Positions 27,729-36,787 of a stretch of 64,000 bases of DNA are shown here, piece by piece. The stretch is taken from positions 310,001 through 374,000 of the forward strand of contig JBPXJS010000041.1 in NCBI GenBank assembly GCA_051715425.1, given 5' to 3'. The translations under genes and the position numbers were made by a program. How positions within the stretch are numbered: position 1 is the first letter of the stretch; every line of letters begins with the position of its first letter. Source of the stretch: JAJTFA01 sp051715425. Lineage in GTDB: Bacteria; Bacteroidota; Bacteroidia; UKL13-3. The notes below the pieces were generated by a model. It was not told the DNA's origin, did no database searches, and saw nothing but the letters and a program-made list of their open reading frames with translations.

Positions 27729-28287
27729 ACATCCAGAAATAACCCGGTATTCAGGCATGCTTGATACACTTATCACATCTAAAACAAGAATAAAGTTGCT
27801 GCTTAAGTTTTTCCTTAATGGGAAAACCTCTTCTTATCTGCGCAATCTGGAGAGTGAGTTTGGTGAAAGTTCGAATGCCATACGCCTGGAGTTGAATAAA
27901 TTTGAAGAAGCTGGTTTATTGCATACCACACTCGAAGGAAACAAAAAATTATTTAAAGCCAATACGCAACATCCGTTGTTTAAGGATATACATAATATTT
28001 TATTAAAATATACCGGCCTTGATCAGATTCTTGAAAAAATTATTCATAAACTCGGTGAGGTAGATAAAGTATACCTTGTTGGGGAGTTGGCACATGGGTT
28101 AGACAGCCCCATTATTGACCTTATTTTGGTTGGCGATATAAACAAATCCTATCTGATGCAACTCACAGAAAAGGCAGAGAAAATTGTAAAAAAGAAAATC
28201 AGGTATATCATTTATACTGCAAAAGAGGTTTCCGGAAATGAAGCCTCTGTTTTACCTAAGCATCACTTAATCTTATGGACAAGATAA
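27724..28287 (+). CDS. Winged-helix regulator with degenerate nucleotidyltransferase-like domain
   Basis: The protein has 187 residues. The N-terminal winged helix is at about 10-85: SKTRIKLLLKFFL, then SSNAIRLELNKFEEAGLL as the recognition helix, then EGNKKLFKAN as the wing. The C-terminal half (about 100-187) resembles a minimal nucleotidyltransferase: VYLVGELAHGLDSPIIDLILVG sits where GSxARG...DIDLLV is expected, but the catalytic GS and paired Asp are lost. I infer a DNA-binding regulator of the downstream glycan genes. Its ATG is within a potential hairpin and its end overlaps the neuB-like gene by 13 nt. Confidence 0.7.
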   Translation: MLHPEITRYSGMLDTLITSKTRIKLLLKFFLNGKTSSYLRNLESEFGESSNAIRLELNKFEEAGLLHTTLEGNKKLFKANTQHPLFKDIHNILLKYTGLDQILEKIIHKLGEVDKVYLVGELAHGLDSPIIDLILVGDINKSYLMQLTEKAEKIVKKKIRYIIYTAKEVSGNEASVLPKHHLILWTR

Positions 28288-29297
28288 ATTCTCCATATAC
28301 CATTGCTGAGATAGGTCAGGCACACGAGGGTAGTCTGGGTATACTTCATTCCTACATTGATGCATTGGCTGAAACCGGTGTAAACGCGGTAAAATTCCAA
28401 ACACATATTGCAGAAGCGGAGAGCAGTGAACATGAGCAATTCAGGGTAAAATTCAGTTACGAGGATGCCACTCGTTTCGACTACTGGAAAAGAATGGAGT
28501 TTACCCCGGAACAGTGGGCCGGAATAAAACAACATTGTGAAGATAAACATCTCGAATTTATTTCATCCCCCTTTTCAATTGCTGCAGTTGAACTTCTGGA
28601 GAAATTGAATGTAACCAAATATAAAATCGGTTCAGGTGAAGTTTCCAATCTGCTTATGCTTGGTGTAATTGCCAAAACCGGGAAAGATATCATGCTTTCA
28701 TCAGGGATGAGTTCCTACACTGAGCTGGATGCAACAGTAAACTTTATCAAGCCATTTGGGAATAACCTCTCTGTTTTGCAATGCACCACTTCCTACCCTA
28801 CTAAACCAGAGCAATGGGGGCTTCAAGTGATTAGCGAGTTAAAGCAAAGGTATCAGATTCCTGTTGGTTTCTCTGATCATTCAGGTGATATTTTTGCCTG
28901 CCTGGCAGCCACCACGCTTGGTGCCGAAATTTTGGAGTTTCATACCGTTTTTGATAAACGAATGTTCGGCCCTGATACAAAATCGTCTCTCACTATTGAC
29001 GAAATAAAAACCCTTGTTTCAGGAATCAAAGCCATTAGCAAATCCATTCACACAAAAACCGATAAAAACAATACTGAACCATATACCGGATTAAAAGTGT
29101 TGTTTGAAAAGTCACTTGCTGTTAATAAACCTTTAAAGGCCGGACAAACAATTAACGCCAGTGATCTGGAGTCAAAAAAACCAAAAGGGCACGGAATACC
29201 TGCCAATAAATACCAAAGCGTGGTGGGGAAAAAACTAAAACATGATTTAAAACAATGGGATTTTCTAACAGAAGCTGATATATCTGATGAACAATAA
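28275..29297 (+). CDS. neuB: N-acetylneuraminate synthase family protein (NeuB-like 1)
   Basis: The protein has 340 residues. The TIM-barrel NeuB domain begins YTIAEIGQAHEGSLG and contains AVKFQTH, SSPFSIAAVELLEKLNV, YKIGSGEVSNLLML, GFSDHSGD and EFHTVFDKRMFGPD. The C-terminal antifreeze-like (SAF) domain, about 275-338, reads SLAVNKPLKAGQTI to GIPANKYQSVVGKKL. The family condenses phosphoenolpyruvate with an N-acyl hexosamine (ManNAc for Neu5Ac). The neighbouring NeuC homologue, overlapping by 11 nt, would supply ManNAc or a related sugar, so a sialic- or legionaminic-type acid is expected. Confidence 0.87.
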   Translation: MDKINSPYTIAEIGQAHEGSLGILHSYIDALAETGVNAVKFQTHIAEAESSEHEQFRVKFSYEDATRFDYWKRMEFTPEQWAGIKQHCEDKHLEFISSPFSIAAVELLEKLNVTKYKIGSGEVSNLLMLGVIAKTGKDIMLSSGMSSYTELDATVNFIKPFGNNLSVLQCTTSYPTKPEQWGLQVISELKQRYQIPVGFSDHSGDIFACLAATTLGAEILEFHTVFDKRMFGPDTKSSLTIDEIKTLVSGIKAISKSIHTKTDKNNTEPYTGLKVLFEKSLAVNKPLKAGQTINASDLESKKPKGHGIPANKYQSVVGKKLKHDLKQWDFLTEADISDEQ

Positions 29298-30447
29298 AAG
29301 AAAAGTATGTGTGGTGGTTACAGCAAGGCCAAGCTATAGCCGTATAAAAACCGCATTAAAAGCTATTCAGGAACACCCGGAGCTTGAATTACAATTGGTA
29401 ATTGCAGCCTCTGCCCTGCTTGATCGTTATGGCTCTGCGGTAAACTACATTGAACGTGATGGTTTTGAGATAGCTGCAAAAGTTTTTAATGTACTCGAAG
29501 GGGAGAACCTTACCGCAGCTGCTAAAACAACAGGTATCGGCATACTTGAACTTTCCACGGTATTTGACAACCTTTCACCTGATATTGTTGTTACAGTAGC
29601 CGACCGTTTTGAAACAATGGCCACAGCTATCTCTGCATCTTATATGAATATCCCCCTTGCGCATGTGCAGGGAGGAGAGGTAACAGGTAATATTGATGAA
29701 AAAGTAAGGCACGCCATCACCAAACTTGCCGATCTGCATTTTGTAGCATCGCCACTTGCAAAAGAAAGAGTAATAAAAATGGGAGAAAACCCGGAAAAAG
29801 TATTTCTTACCGGATGCCCGTCAATTGATCTTGCCGAAGAAATTTTACAATCAGGTCATATGGATTTTAATCCATTTGAAAGATACGGGGGAGTGGGAAA
29901 AAATGTTGATCTGAAAAATGGATACCTGGTAGTGATGCAGCATCCCGTTACCACCGAGTATGATCAGTCAAGAAAACACATCGAAGAAACCCTTGAAGCC
30001 ATTTACCAGTTGCAACTGCCAACACTCTGGTTTTGGCCTAATGTAGATGCAGGGTCTGATGGAACATCAAAAGGGATCAGAACATTCAGGGAGTTTCGCG
30101 ATGCATCCAATATCCATTTTTTCAAGAATATGGAGCCCCATCATTTCCTTAAACTACTTAAAGGAAGCCATTGCCTCATCGGTAACTCAAGTGTGGGTAT
30201 CCGGGAATGCGCTTACCTTGGCGTACCTGTGGTAAACATTGGAAGCAGGCAGGCTGGAAGAGAACGTGGGCATAATGTGATTGATACGGATTATGAAACC
30301 TCCCAGATTAAAGCGGCTATTGAAGAGCAGATAAAACACGGGCATTATAAGCCAGATAAAATTTACGGTGACGGAACCTCAGGTTTACAGATTGCAAAGC
30401 TTCTGGCATCTCAACCATTAACATTCGATAAAAAACTATATTATTGA
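29287..30447 (+). CDS. neuC: UDP-N-acetylglucosamine 2-epimerase, hydrolysing (NeuC-like)
   Basis: The 386-residue GT-B fold protein has the NeuC layout. Signatures include VVVTARPSYSRIKTAL, TVADRFETMATAISASYMNIPLAHVQGGEVTG, KLADLHFVASPLAKERV and the second-domain GNSSVGIRECAYLGVPVVNIG. The hydrolysing type converts UDP-GlcNAc to ManNAc plus UDP; relatives use diNAc-bacillosamine for legionaminate. The DRFE and HVQGGE motifs favour the NeuC/LegG group over WecB. It overlaps neuB and is directly followed by an acyltransferase gene. Confidence 0.87.
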   Translation: MNNKRKVCVVVTARPSYSRIKTALKAIQEHPELELQLVIAASALLDRYGSAVNYIERDGFEIAAKVFNVLEGENLTAAAKTTGIGILELSTVFDNLSPDIVVTVADRFETMATAISASYMNIPLAHVQGGEVTGNIDEKVRHAITKLADLHFVASPLAKERVIKMGENPEKVFLTGCPSIDLAEEILQSGHMDFNPFERYGGVGKNVDLKNGYLVVMQHPVTTEYDQSRKHIEETLEAIYQLQLPTLWFWPNVDAGSDGTSKGIRTFREFRDASNIHFFKNMEPHHFLKLLKGSHCLIGNSSVGIRECAYLGVPVVNIGSRQAGRERGHNVIDTDYETSQIKAAIEEQIKHGHYKPDKIYGDGTSGLQIAKLLASQPLTFDKKLYY

Positions 30448-30448
30448 T

Positions 30449-31195
30449 ATGCTGGAAGTTTCGGTTAAAGGATTAACATATCACAGGTTTCTGGCAAAAA
30501 CAGTTGTACCGGAAGATACCCTCCCTCTTAAAAATAAATTCGATTACTCCTTTATCGTAGCATACGAACACTTTACCGATCCCGATTATCATTGCATAGA
30601 TAAAAATGCCTGCGTTATTGATCTGAGTATGGGTGCTGAAGCTGCATTTGCAAATTTTAATTCAACAAGCAGAAATGAGGTAAGACGCTCGGAAAAAATA
30701 AGTGAGCTTACTTTTACAACAGGATATGAAACATTCGGATTTGATACGTTTTTTGAATTTCACAAAAATTGTGAGCATGACCGTGACTGGTTTCCTGTTC
30801 CTCCAGATGAATTAAAAAACAGTCTTCTTTTTTCGGCTTCCTTCAATGGAATGTTGATAGCAGGAATGAGTTGTTACACACATGAAAATTTTATCCGTGT
30901 AGGACGAATTTTTTCAAATAAACGTTCAAAAAAATCCGAAGTACTTACCAATCTCGTATATGGATGTGCCTCCAAAAGGATTGTTTATGAAATCTGTAAA
31001 TATGGTGCAGCTAACGGATTTTCCCAACTCGATCTTGGAGGGGTTGACCTTAATGATCCGGCAAAATCAGGCATTTCACAATTTAAGCTTTCCCTTGGAT
31101 CAAAGGTTATACCGGTAAAACTGGCAAGGTGGTCAAACGATCATTTTAAAACAAATGAACACGTAATCAGAGATAATGGATGGGATCTTACCTAA
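30449..31195 (+). CDS. FemAB/GNAT-like N-acyltransferase
   Basis: The protein has 248 residues. The segment FNSTSRNEVRRSEKI (about 67-82) resembles the FemAB-type substrate loop, and the C-terminal half has a GNAT-like core: FNGMLIAGMSCY, VGRIFSNKRSK and the end segment ANGFSQLDLGGVDLNDPAKSGISQFK, typical of peptidoglycan-bridge or BioF2-like acyltransferases. I infer transfer of an acyl or aminoacyl group to an amino sugar of this pathway; donor and acceptor are unknown. It lies 1 bp after neuC and overlaps the open frame of the formyltransferase gene. Confidence 0.65.
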   Translation: MLEVSVKGLTYHRFLAKTVVPEDTLPLKNKFDYSFIVAYEHFTDPDYHCIDKNACVIDLSMGAEAAFANFNSTSRNEVRRSEKISELTFTTGYETFGFDTFFEFHKNCEHDRDWFPVPPDELKNSLLFSASFNGMLIAGMSCYTHENFIRVGRIFSNKRSKKSEVLTNLVYGCASKRIVYEICKYGAANGFSQLDLGGVDLNDPAKSGISQFKLSLGSKVIPVKLARWSNDHFKTNEHVIRDNGWDLT

Positions 31196-31205
31196 TTCAA
31201 AAAAC

Positions 31206-32219
31206 ATGGTAAAAAAATTGTACCTGCTGGGTGGAGGAGATTTTGTGTGGGAATTGCTTACTTGGGCCACCAATGAAGGAATTAAAACAACTGCCATTAC
31301 AAACCAAGCCCAGGCCCAAAAACAAATTAGCGCAACAGGTTTGTCCTTTCAGGATAGCCTGAACCAGCAACATATTCCTGCAGTGTTTACAGATCATGCT
31401 GAAGAAATAAAACGGGATGATTCTTATACTGCAGAAGAGTGTCTTTACATTTCATACGGAGCTCCCTGGATTTTAACCAAAGACATACTGACAAATACTT
31501 TCCATGGACGCCTTCTGAATATACACGGAACCAGATTACCTAAAGACCGGGGAGGAAACATTTTTACCTGGCAGATTCTATCAGGTTTAAGAACAGGAAT
31601 GTGCCTTATACATCAAATGACTGAGCAAATCGATCAGGGTCCGGTTATTGCTTGGGACGAATTCATTTATCCGGCATCCTGCAGAATCCCGGCCGACTAC
31701 ATTTCATACTACGAAAGCAGGAATTTATCATTCCTTAAAGAATTTATTAAGAAGGAAGAGTTCTCTCTGGCTCCTACATTTGCTCAACCGGAATATCTGT
31801 CTACCTACTGGCCCAGGGTACTGGCAAATGTGCACGGATGGATAAACTGGGAACTGGAAGCAACGGATACAGAAAAATTTATTTGCGCATTTGATAAGCC
31901 ATATGGTGGAGCCAGGTGCCGCTGGAATAACCAGGTGGTGATTATAAGGGATACCTACAGTCAAACCTCAGATGGGAAAACGCATCCGTTTCAACATGGA
32001 CTCGTTTACAGAAATAATGGGAAATGGCTAAATGTATGCACAAAAGGGGGTGAACTCCTTATTTGTGATATAAGGGACGAGAAAGGGAATGATTTGCTTT
32101 CAAAAATAAAACCTGGAGACAGGCTTTATACACTTCCAGAAGATATAATCTCAACCTTCCAGCGTGTGGTAAAACAAAAAGATGGGCTTGTTACAAAAAA
32201 AATTGATCATCACCGATGA
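31206..32219 (+). CDS. Sugar N-formyltransferase, Fmt-like (paralogue 1, intact active site)
   Basis: The start is ATG 31206 (MVKKLYLLGGGDFV); the frame extends 10 codons upstream but into the previous gene. The protein has 337 residues. The formyltransferase core holds N105-I-H107 (LLNIHGTRLPKDRGGN) and D143 (EQIDQGPVI), the Asn-His-Asp triad of methionyl-tRNA formyltransferase. An extra C-terminal domain (about 200-337) includes FICAFDKPYGGARC. It is expected to formylate an amino group on a nucleotide sugar or nonulosonic acid using N10-formyl-THF. It is related in length and C-terminal domain to the gene at 52004. Confidence 0.8.
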   Translation: MVKKLYLLGGGDFVWELLTWATNEGIKTTAITNQAQAQKQISATGLSFQDSLNQQHIPAVFTDHAEEIKRDDSYTAEECLYISYGAPWILTKDILTNTFHGRLLNIHGTRLPKDRGGNIFTWQILSGLRTGMCLIHQMTEQIDQGPVIAWDEFIYPASCRIPADYISYYESRNLSFLKEFIKKEEFSLAPTFAQPEYLSTYWPRVLANVHGWINWELEATDTEKFICAFDKPYGGARCRWNNQVVIIRDTYSQTSDGKTHPFQHGLVYRNNGKWLNVCTKGGELLICDIRDEKGNDLLSKIKPGDRLYTLPEDIISTFQRVVKQKDGLVTKKIDHHR

Positions 32220-33145
32220 AACTATTGGCCGTTAATTTTCATTATTACCGCAACGATGTATATCATTCAGGAATTTATCCGGTAAGTCATGCCGCATTTG
32301 CACACCAAATAGAGGTACTTTCAAAGCATTATACTTTTGTTAGCCAATCTGAAATTAACTTATGGATTGCCAACGATCATTATCCGGAAGGGAATTATTG
32401 TGTAATTACTTTTGATGATGGGTTAAAGGAGCAAATGAATGCCTTTTCCTGGTTGAAACAAAATGGCATTCCTGCTATATTTTATGTGGTAACCCAACCT
32501 CTGCTTGAAGAAAAAGTGTTGCCGGTAAATAAGCTTCATTACATACGAACCCGCCTCACCGATTCTGAACTGATTTCACTTATTGAAAATGAATATCCTG
32601 AAAAAGTAAAACATATTGATACCCATGCCGCAGAACAACAATACAGGTACGATAATGAAGAAGGCAGAAAAATCAAGTACTTGTTGAACTTCGGATTGGA
32701 AGAACATGAAAAAACGCTTATTCTGAATCAGTGTTTTCAGAATCTGGTTGATGATGAGGGAACTTTTGCCAGACAATTATACATGAACAAAGAAGACCTT
32801 ATTGAATTGGCTAAAGAAGACATGCTCGGAGCACATGGTCACCAACATTTGCCCCTTGCACAGGTAAAATACGAAACTGCTCACCATGATATCTTAACTT
32901 CCATAACCCTTATAGAAAACATGACCAATTTACCTGTTACGTCTTTCGCATACCCATATGGAAGCAAAGTGGCAGTTAATGAATCTTTGCTCTCTATTTT
33001 TTCCGAGACAAATGTAAAATTTGCATTTACGATGTGGAGAGGTATGAATATATCCACATCAGAAATTAATCCGATGCTGCTAAAAAGAATTGACACGAAT
33101 GATGCACCTGGAGGTAAAGACAACTCTGACGAGTTTTTACCTTAA
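32216..33145 (+). CDS. Polysaccharide deacetylase (NodB fold, CE4)
   Basis: The protein has 309 residues. The NodB signature has TFDDG with D67/D68 and the metal ligands H207-x3-H211 in AHGHQHLPLA. SFAYPYG follows as motif 3. The central ~100 residues (about 90-195) are an insertion relative to short CE4 enzymes. It is probably cytoplasmic, since no signal peptide is seen; that favours N-deacetylation of a sugar precursor over polymer. It overlaps the formyltransferase by 4 nt, so deacetylation followed by reformylation is an attractive pairing (inference). Confidence 0.8.
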   Translation: MKLLAVNFHYYRNDVYHSGIYPVSHAAFAHQIEVLSKHYTFVSQSEINLWIANDHYPEGNYCVITFDDGLKEQMNAFSWLKQNGIPAIFYVVTQPLLEEKVLPVNKLHYIRTRLTDSELISLIENEYPEKVKHIDTHAAEQQYRYDNEEGRKIKYLLNFGLEEHEKTLILNQCFQNLVDDEGTFARQLYMNKEDLIELAKEDMLGAHGHQHLPLAQVKYETAHHDILTSITLIENMTNLPVTSFAYPYGSKVAVNESLLSIFSETNVKFAFTMWRGMNISTSEINPMLLKRIDTNDAPGGKDNSDEFLP

Positions 33146-33151
33146 TCAACC

Positions 33152-34087
33152 ATGAGAATACTTATTGCCGAGACAAAGGACTTTAGTCGCGAAACTGTTA
33201 TACTGCTGAATAAAACATTCGAAGTGGATGTGAGGGATATTGAGTCTGAAGAGGTTCCTTTAGTACTTGATCAATATGATGTATTCTGGTTCAGGTTAAA
33301 ATATAAACTTACCTCAGATATTATCCTTAACAGCAATAAATGTAAGTATATCATTTGTCCGGTTACCGGGCTTGACCATATAGATATCGAGGCCTGCAAA
33401 ATAAAAGGAATCAACATTATCAGCCTTAAGGGAGAAACCGCATTTCTCCGGGAGGTGCGTGCTACTGCTGAGCATACCATTGGGTTAACACTTTCTCTGC
33501 TCAGGCAAATTCCGGCCGCTGTACGTTCCGTTCAAAATGGAATCTGGAACAGGGATTTGTTTAAAGGAAATGAGATTTATGGTAAAAAGGTAGGAATACT
33601 TGGTGTTGGCAGATTGGGCAAAATCACCGCATCGTACTTTAAGTGTTTTGGTGCAGAGGTCTACGGTTATGATATCAGCCCTGTTGATGCATCAACCTGT
33701 ACCCCGGTTTCTTCGATGGATGAGTTATTTGCAAGTACAGACATTATAAGCATTCATGTGAATCTGAATGACGCTACTCACCATTTGGTGACGAAAAAAC
33801 AACTGGCATTAATGAAGCCAGGTAGCTTTCTTATTAATACATCAAGGGGAAGTATTATTAAAAGTGAAGATCTGATCTGGGCACTGGAAGAGCAAAAACT
33901 GGCAGGTGCAGCCATTGATGTTATTGAAAACGAATTTAACCATAAAACCGATCTCCTTACTCAATATGCCGCAGCGAACAAAAATCTGATCATCACCCCC
34001 CATATTGGTGGTAATACCTGGGAATCATTCGCGAAAACGGAGTTGTTTGTTGCAAACAAACTACTTAAGCTTACAGATAACAATTAA
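33152..34087 (+). CDS. D-2-hydroxyacid dehydrogenase family protein (PGDH-like)
   Basis: The protein has 311 residues. The NAD-binding motif is GVGRLG (about 150), with catalytic Arg in LINTSRGSII, Glu in DVIENEF and His in TPHIGGNTWES, the Arg-Glu-His set of D-2-hydroxyacid dehydrogenases. No ACT domain follows, so it is not a regulated SerA. It sits in the sugar cluster before two Gfo/Idh/MocA oxidoreductases, suggesting oxidation or reduction of a sugar acid or acyl precursor. The substrate is unknown. Confidence 0.8.
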   Translation: MRILIAETKDFSRETVILLNKTFEVDVRDIESEEVPLVLDQYDVFWFRLKYKLTSDIILNSNKCKYIICPVTGLDHIDIEACKIKGINIISLKGETAFLREVRATAEHTIGLTLSLLRQIPAAVRSVQNGIWNRDLFKGNEIYGKKVGILGVGRLGKITASYFKCFGAEVYGYDISPVDASTCTPVSSMDELFASTDIISIHVNLNDATHHLVTKKQLALMKPGSFLINTSRGSIIKSEDLIWALEEQKLAGAAIDVIENEFNHKTDLLTQYAAANKNLIITPHIGGNTWESFAKTELFVANKLLKLTDNN

Positions 34088-34094
34088 TCCAATA

Positions 34095-35117
34095 ATGAAA
34101 CTAGCGTTAATAGGACTTGGCCCTCATGGACTCCGTTTATTGGAGGCAGCAAAGAGAATAAGTCAAATTACAACTGTTGCCGTCATTGACAGAGATGAGC
34201 AAAAATTAAACCTGCCTCAGGTAGCGGAAATTCCTCATAGGTTAAACGACCTCTCCTTGTTATGGACCAATCAAATTCAACCCGATATCTTGCTTATTGC
34301 AACAAATGGTCCGTCACACGCCCCCATTGCACTTGAAGCAATGGATCATGGGGTTAGCTACTTGCTCATATCAAAACCTCTTGCCTGCACCACTGAAGAC
34401 TGTATAAACCTGCTGGAGAAGTCTAAACAAAAAAATATTCGTATTGCTGTAGATCATGCCATAAGATATGATGATACATATAACTGGATTAAAAGTCAAA
34501 TATCATCAGGTTCCTGGGGTGACATAAAAAGTATATATATACAGCGCCCTGGCATAGGATTAGGTTGTCTTGGCGTTCACTCTATTGACATTGCCAATTT
34601 CTTAATGGAAGAACTTCCAGAAACGGTTACGGGATGGATAGATAAACCATACAATATTAACCCCCGCGGTGCTGAATTTATAGACCCGGGAGGATTGGTA
34701 GTGCTAAACTACAGCAAAGAAAAACGCGCTGTTATTTCTCAAATTGAAACAGGATCAGGCCCTATGAGCGTGGAAATAATCTGTAATTATGCCAGAATTA
34801 AAGTTGACGAAAAATTTGGTCAACTTGAAGTTGTTTCCAGAGATAAAAATTATAAAGCCGGGCCTGGGAATCCGGTTCCATATATGAAAGAAATAAACCC
34901 GCATAACCAACCCGTTAAACATGATCTTATTCTTTTGATGGAAACTACAATACGGGATTTGTTAGAATCAGAAAATCCAAAAGCTGATACAGAAGCAGGA
35001 CTAAACGCTGTTGCTATTCTTGCAGCAAGCTATCTTTCCCATCAGAATGGCAATACCCCTTACCCTTTTCCGCTTCATAAAGGCGAAGATCTTAAACTAT
35101 TTTTACCCATTACCTGA
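34095..35117 (+). CDS. Gfo/Idh/MocA family oxidoreductase (1)
   Basis: The frame is open from 34005, overlapping the dehydrogenase. The start is placed at ATG 34095, where the protein begins MKLALIGLGPHG, the family's N-terminal Rossmann strand. It has 340 residues. ISKPLACTTEDC corresponds to the conserved EKP motif (Glu replaced by Ser), and RIAVDHAIRYD follows. C-terminal conserved features include GVHSIDIANFLM. It is probably an NAD(P)-dependent sugar or sugar-acid oxidoreductase. The substitution in the EKP region is worth noting; the Lys is kept. Confidence 0.78.
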   Translation: MKLALIGLGPHGLRLLEAAKRISQITTVAVIDRDEQKLNLPQVAEIPHRLNDLSLLWTNQIQPDILLIATNGPSHAPIALEAMDHGVSYLLISKPLACTTEDCINLLEKSKQKNIRIAVDHAIRYDDTYNWIKSQISSGSWGDIKSIYIQRPGIGLGCLGVHSIDIANFLMEELPETVTGWIDKPYNINPRGAEFIDPGGLVVLNYSKEKRAVISQIETGSGPMSVEIICNYARIKVDEKFGQLEVVSRDKNYKAGPGNPVPYMKEINPHNQPVKHDLILLMETTIRDLLESENPKADTEAGLNAVAILAASYLSHQNGNTPYPFPLHKGEDLKLFLPIT

Positions 35118-35119
35118 GA

Positions 35120-36082
35120 GTGAGACTGGCCCTTATTGGTTATGGAAATATTGCAAAAAAGCACATCGAGGTCTTTAAACACTTCGGGGTAAATATTATT
35201 GCCTCCTGCAACCGAAGCGAGGCTGGAAATGTTGCAGCTAAAGAGGAAGCGGGCATCAGGAAAACGTATACAAACTACATAGAAATGGCTGAAAAAGAAG
35301 CACCAGATGCCATTTTGGTTTGTGTAACTTTTGATAAAATATATGAGGTTACGAAAGCCCTGATACCTCTAAAAATTCCATTACTTATTGAAAAACCGGC
35401 CGGAACAAGTGTTGCAGAACTATTGGATCTGATAGCGCTCAAAAACAAGTATGAAACAATCGTTCAGGTAGCCCTCAACAGACGACACTACTCCATATTT
35501 AATACCGCAATTAATGATATGGGAGGAATCCAGAATTTAACTTCTATGTCCATTGAATGGTCAGAAAATCCGATAAGAGCCATTGAAAAAAAGAATTATA
35601 CTGAGTCAATGGCTGCTAAATTAATCTATGCGAATTCTATACACGGTTTGGACACTTTGCTCCATTTTCCAGGCGTTCCTGTAGAAGAACAAATAATAAC
35701 AAAAAACTTTGATGGGAAATTTCGTTGTCAGATGCAATTGTCAGGATTAACCGGATCTGGAAAATTAATTCATTTTAACTCCTCATGGGACAATCCTGTT
35801 CCCTGGAGAATCGTAATGACATCAGCCGGTATCCGATATGTATTTGCACCGCTTGAAACATGTGTAAAATTGGACAGTAATGGGACAGAGACTATTTTAG
35901 AAGCCGACTCATTTGACAAACAATTTAAAGCAGGGTTTTATACCCAGGCCAAACATTTTATGCAAATTATTTCTGAAAAACGGGTTCATCATGAACATGA
36001 CCTTGATTCTTGCATTTCGGGAATGGTTATAGCAGAAAAATTCTATAAAAAACTTTTTCAAGACAAGTCTACCCAATTATAA
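35120..36082 (+). CDS. Gfo/Idh/MocA family oxidoreductase (2)
   Basis: It has a GTG start 2 bp after the upstream stop and 320 residues. The N-terminus RLALIGYGNIAKKH gives the GxGxxA nucleotide site; LIEKPAG is the canonical EKP motif, with NRRHYSIF after it. The C-terminal sheet domain carries ANSIHGLDTLLHF (the His of the GxxxHxxD-like motif). Together with the preceding paralogue it could carry out a two-step redox modification of a nucleotide sugar or the nonulosonic acid. The substrate is unknown. Confidence 0.8.
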   Translation: MRLALIGYGNIAKKHIEVFKHFGVNIIASCNRSEAGNVAAKEEAGIRKTYTNYIEMAEKEAPDAILVCVTFDKIYEVTKALIPLKIPLLIEKPAGTSVAELLDLIALKNKYETIVQVALNRRHYSIFNTAINDMGGIQNLTSMSIEWSENPIRAIEKKNYTESMAAKLIYANSIHGLDTLLHFPGVPVEEQIITKNFDGKFRCQMQLSGLTGSGKLIHFNSSWDNPVPWRIVMTSAGIRYVFAPLETCVKLDSNGTETILEADSFDKQFKAGFYTQAKHFMQIISEKRVHHEHDLDSCISGMVIAEKFYKKLFQDKSTQL

Positions 36083-36091
36083 TATTTAATT

Positions 36092-36787
36092 GTGAATATA
36101 CTCGCCATTATACCAGCACGCGAAGGTTCCAAAAGAGTACCTAAAAAAAATTTCCGCCCTTTTGCAGAAAGTACCCTTACAGATATCGCTATTAAACAAG
36201 CCTTACAAAGCAAACTTATAAAAACAATTGCAGTAAGCTCAGATAGTAAGGAAGTGCTTGGTATAGCAAAGAAATATGAGCGAATAATTCCGATGGAGCG
36301 TCCGGTTGAATTATCAGATGATCATTCTCCCGCTATTGATTATGTGAGGCATACCTTAGCGGTACTGGAACAAAACCAGCAATTTGATATGGTTGTGATT
36401 CTGCAACCCAGTTCTCCGCTGCGAACAGCCGCTGATATTGATGCTACTATAGATATGCTGCTAAACCACAAGCATGCTGACTCAGCAGTTAGTGTAGTAA
36501 AGGTAAGCCACATGGTGCATCCGGTGAAATTAAAAACGATAAAAGACAATGAGCTCCTTCCTTTTATTGAAGATGAAAAAGGGCGATTTGCTTCCCAGGA
36601 TTTACCTGATATTTATGTAAGGAACTGCGCTGTTTATGCAACCTGGCGAAAAGACCTTGAGACAAGACCTGATGTGATAGGAAAAAAAAGTATTGCCTAC
36701 GTGATGCCTCCTGAAACATCGGTTGATATAAATGATATGATAGATTTTGAGTTTGCAGAATACCTGTATAAAAAACAAATTTCTTGA
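36092..36787 (+). CDS. CMP-nonulosonic acid cytidylyltransferase (NeuA/PseF-type)
   Basis: It has a GTG start and 231 residues. The signature IIPAREGSKRVPKKNFRPF is the CTP-binding loop of acylneuraminate cytidylyltransferases. Further motifs are AVSSDSKEVLGIA, MVVILQPSSPLRTA and YVRNCAVYAT. It activates a nonulosonic acid as the CMP sugar. The cluster has two NulO routes, so it may serve the NeuB-type or the pseudaminic product; sequence alone does not decide. Its stop overlaps the flippase TTG start (ATTTCTTGAGC). Confidence 0.85.
   Translation: MNILAIIPAREGSKRVPKKNFRPFAESTLTDIAIKQALQSKLIKTIAVSSDSKEVLGIAKKYERIIPMERPVELSDDHSPAIDYVRHTLAVLEQNQQFDMVVILQPSSPLRTAADIDATIDMLLNHKHADSAVSVVKVSHMVHPVKLKTIKDNELLPFIEDEKGRFASQDLPDIYVRNCAVYATWRKDLETRPDVIGKKSIAYVMPPETSVDINDMIDFEFAEYLYKKQIS

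Noticed and set aside
33152..34087. SerA (phosphoglycerate dehydrogenase for serine)
   Set aside because: The protein is short (311 residues), has no ACT domain, and lies among sugar genes; only the general hydroxyacid dehydrogenase family can be supported.
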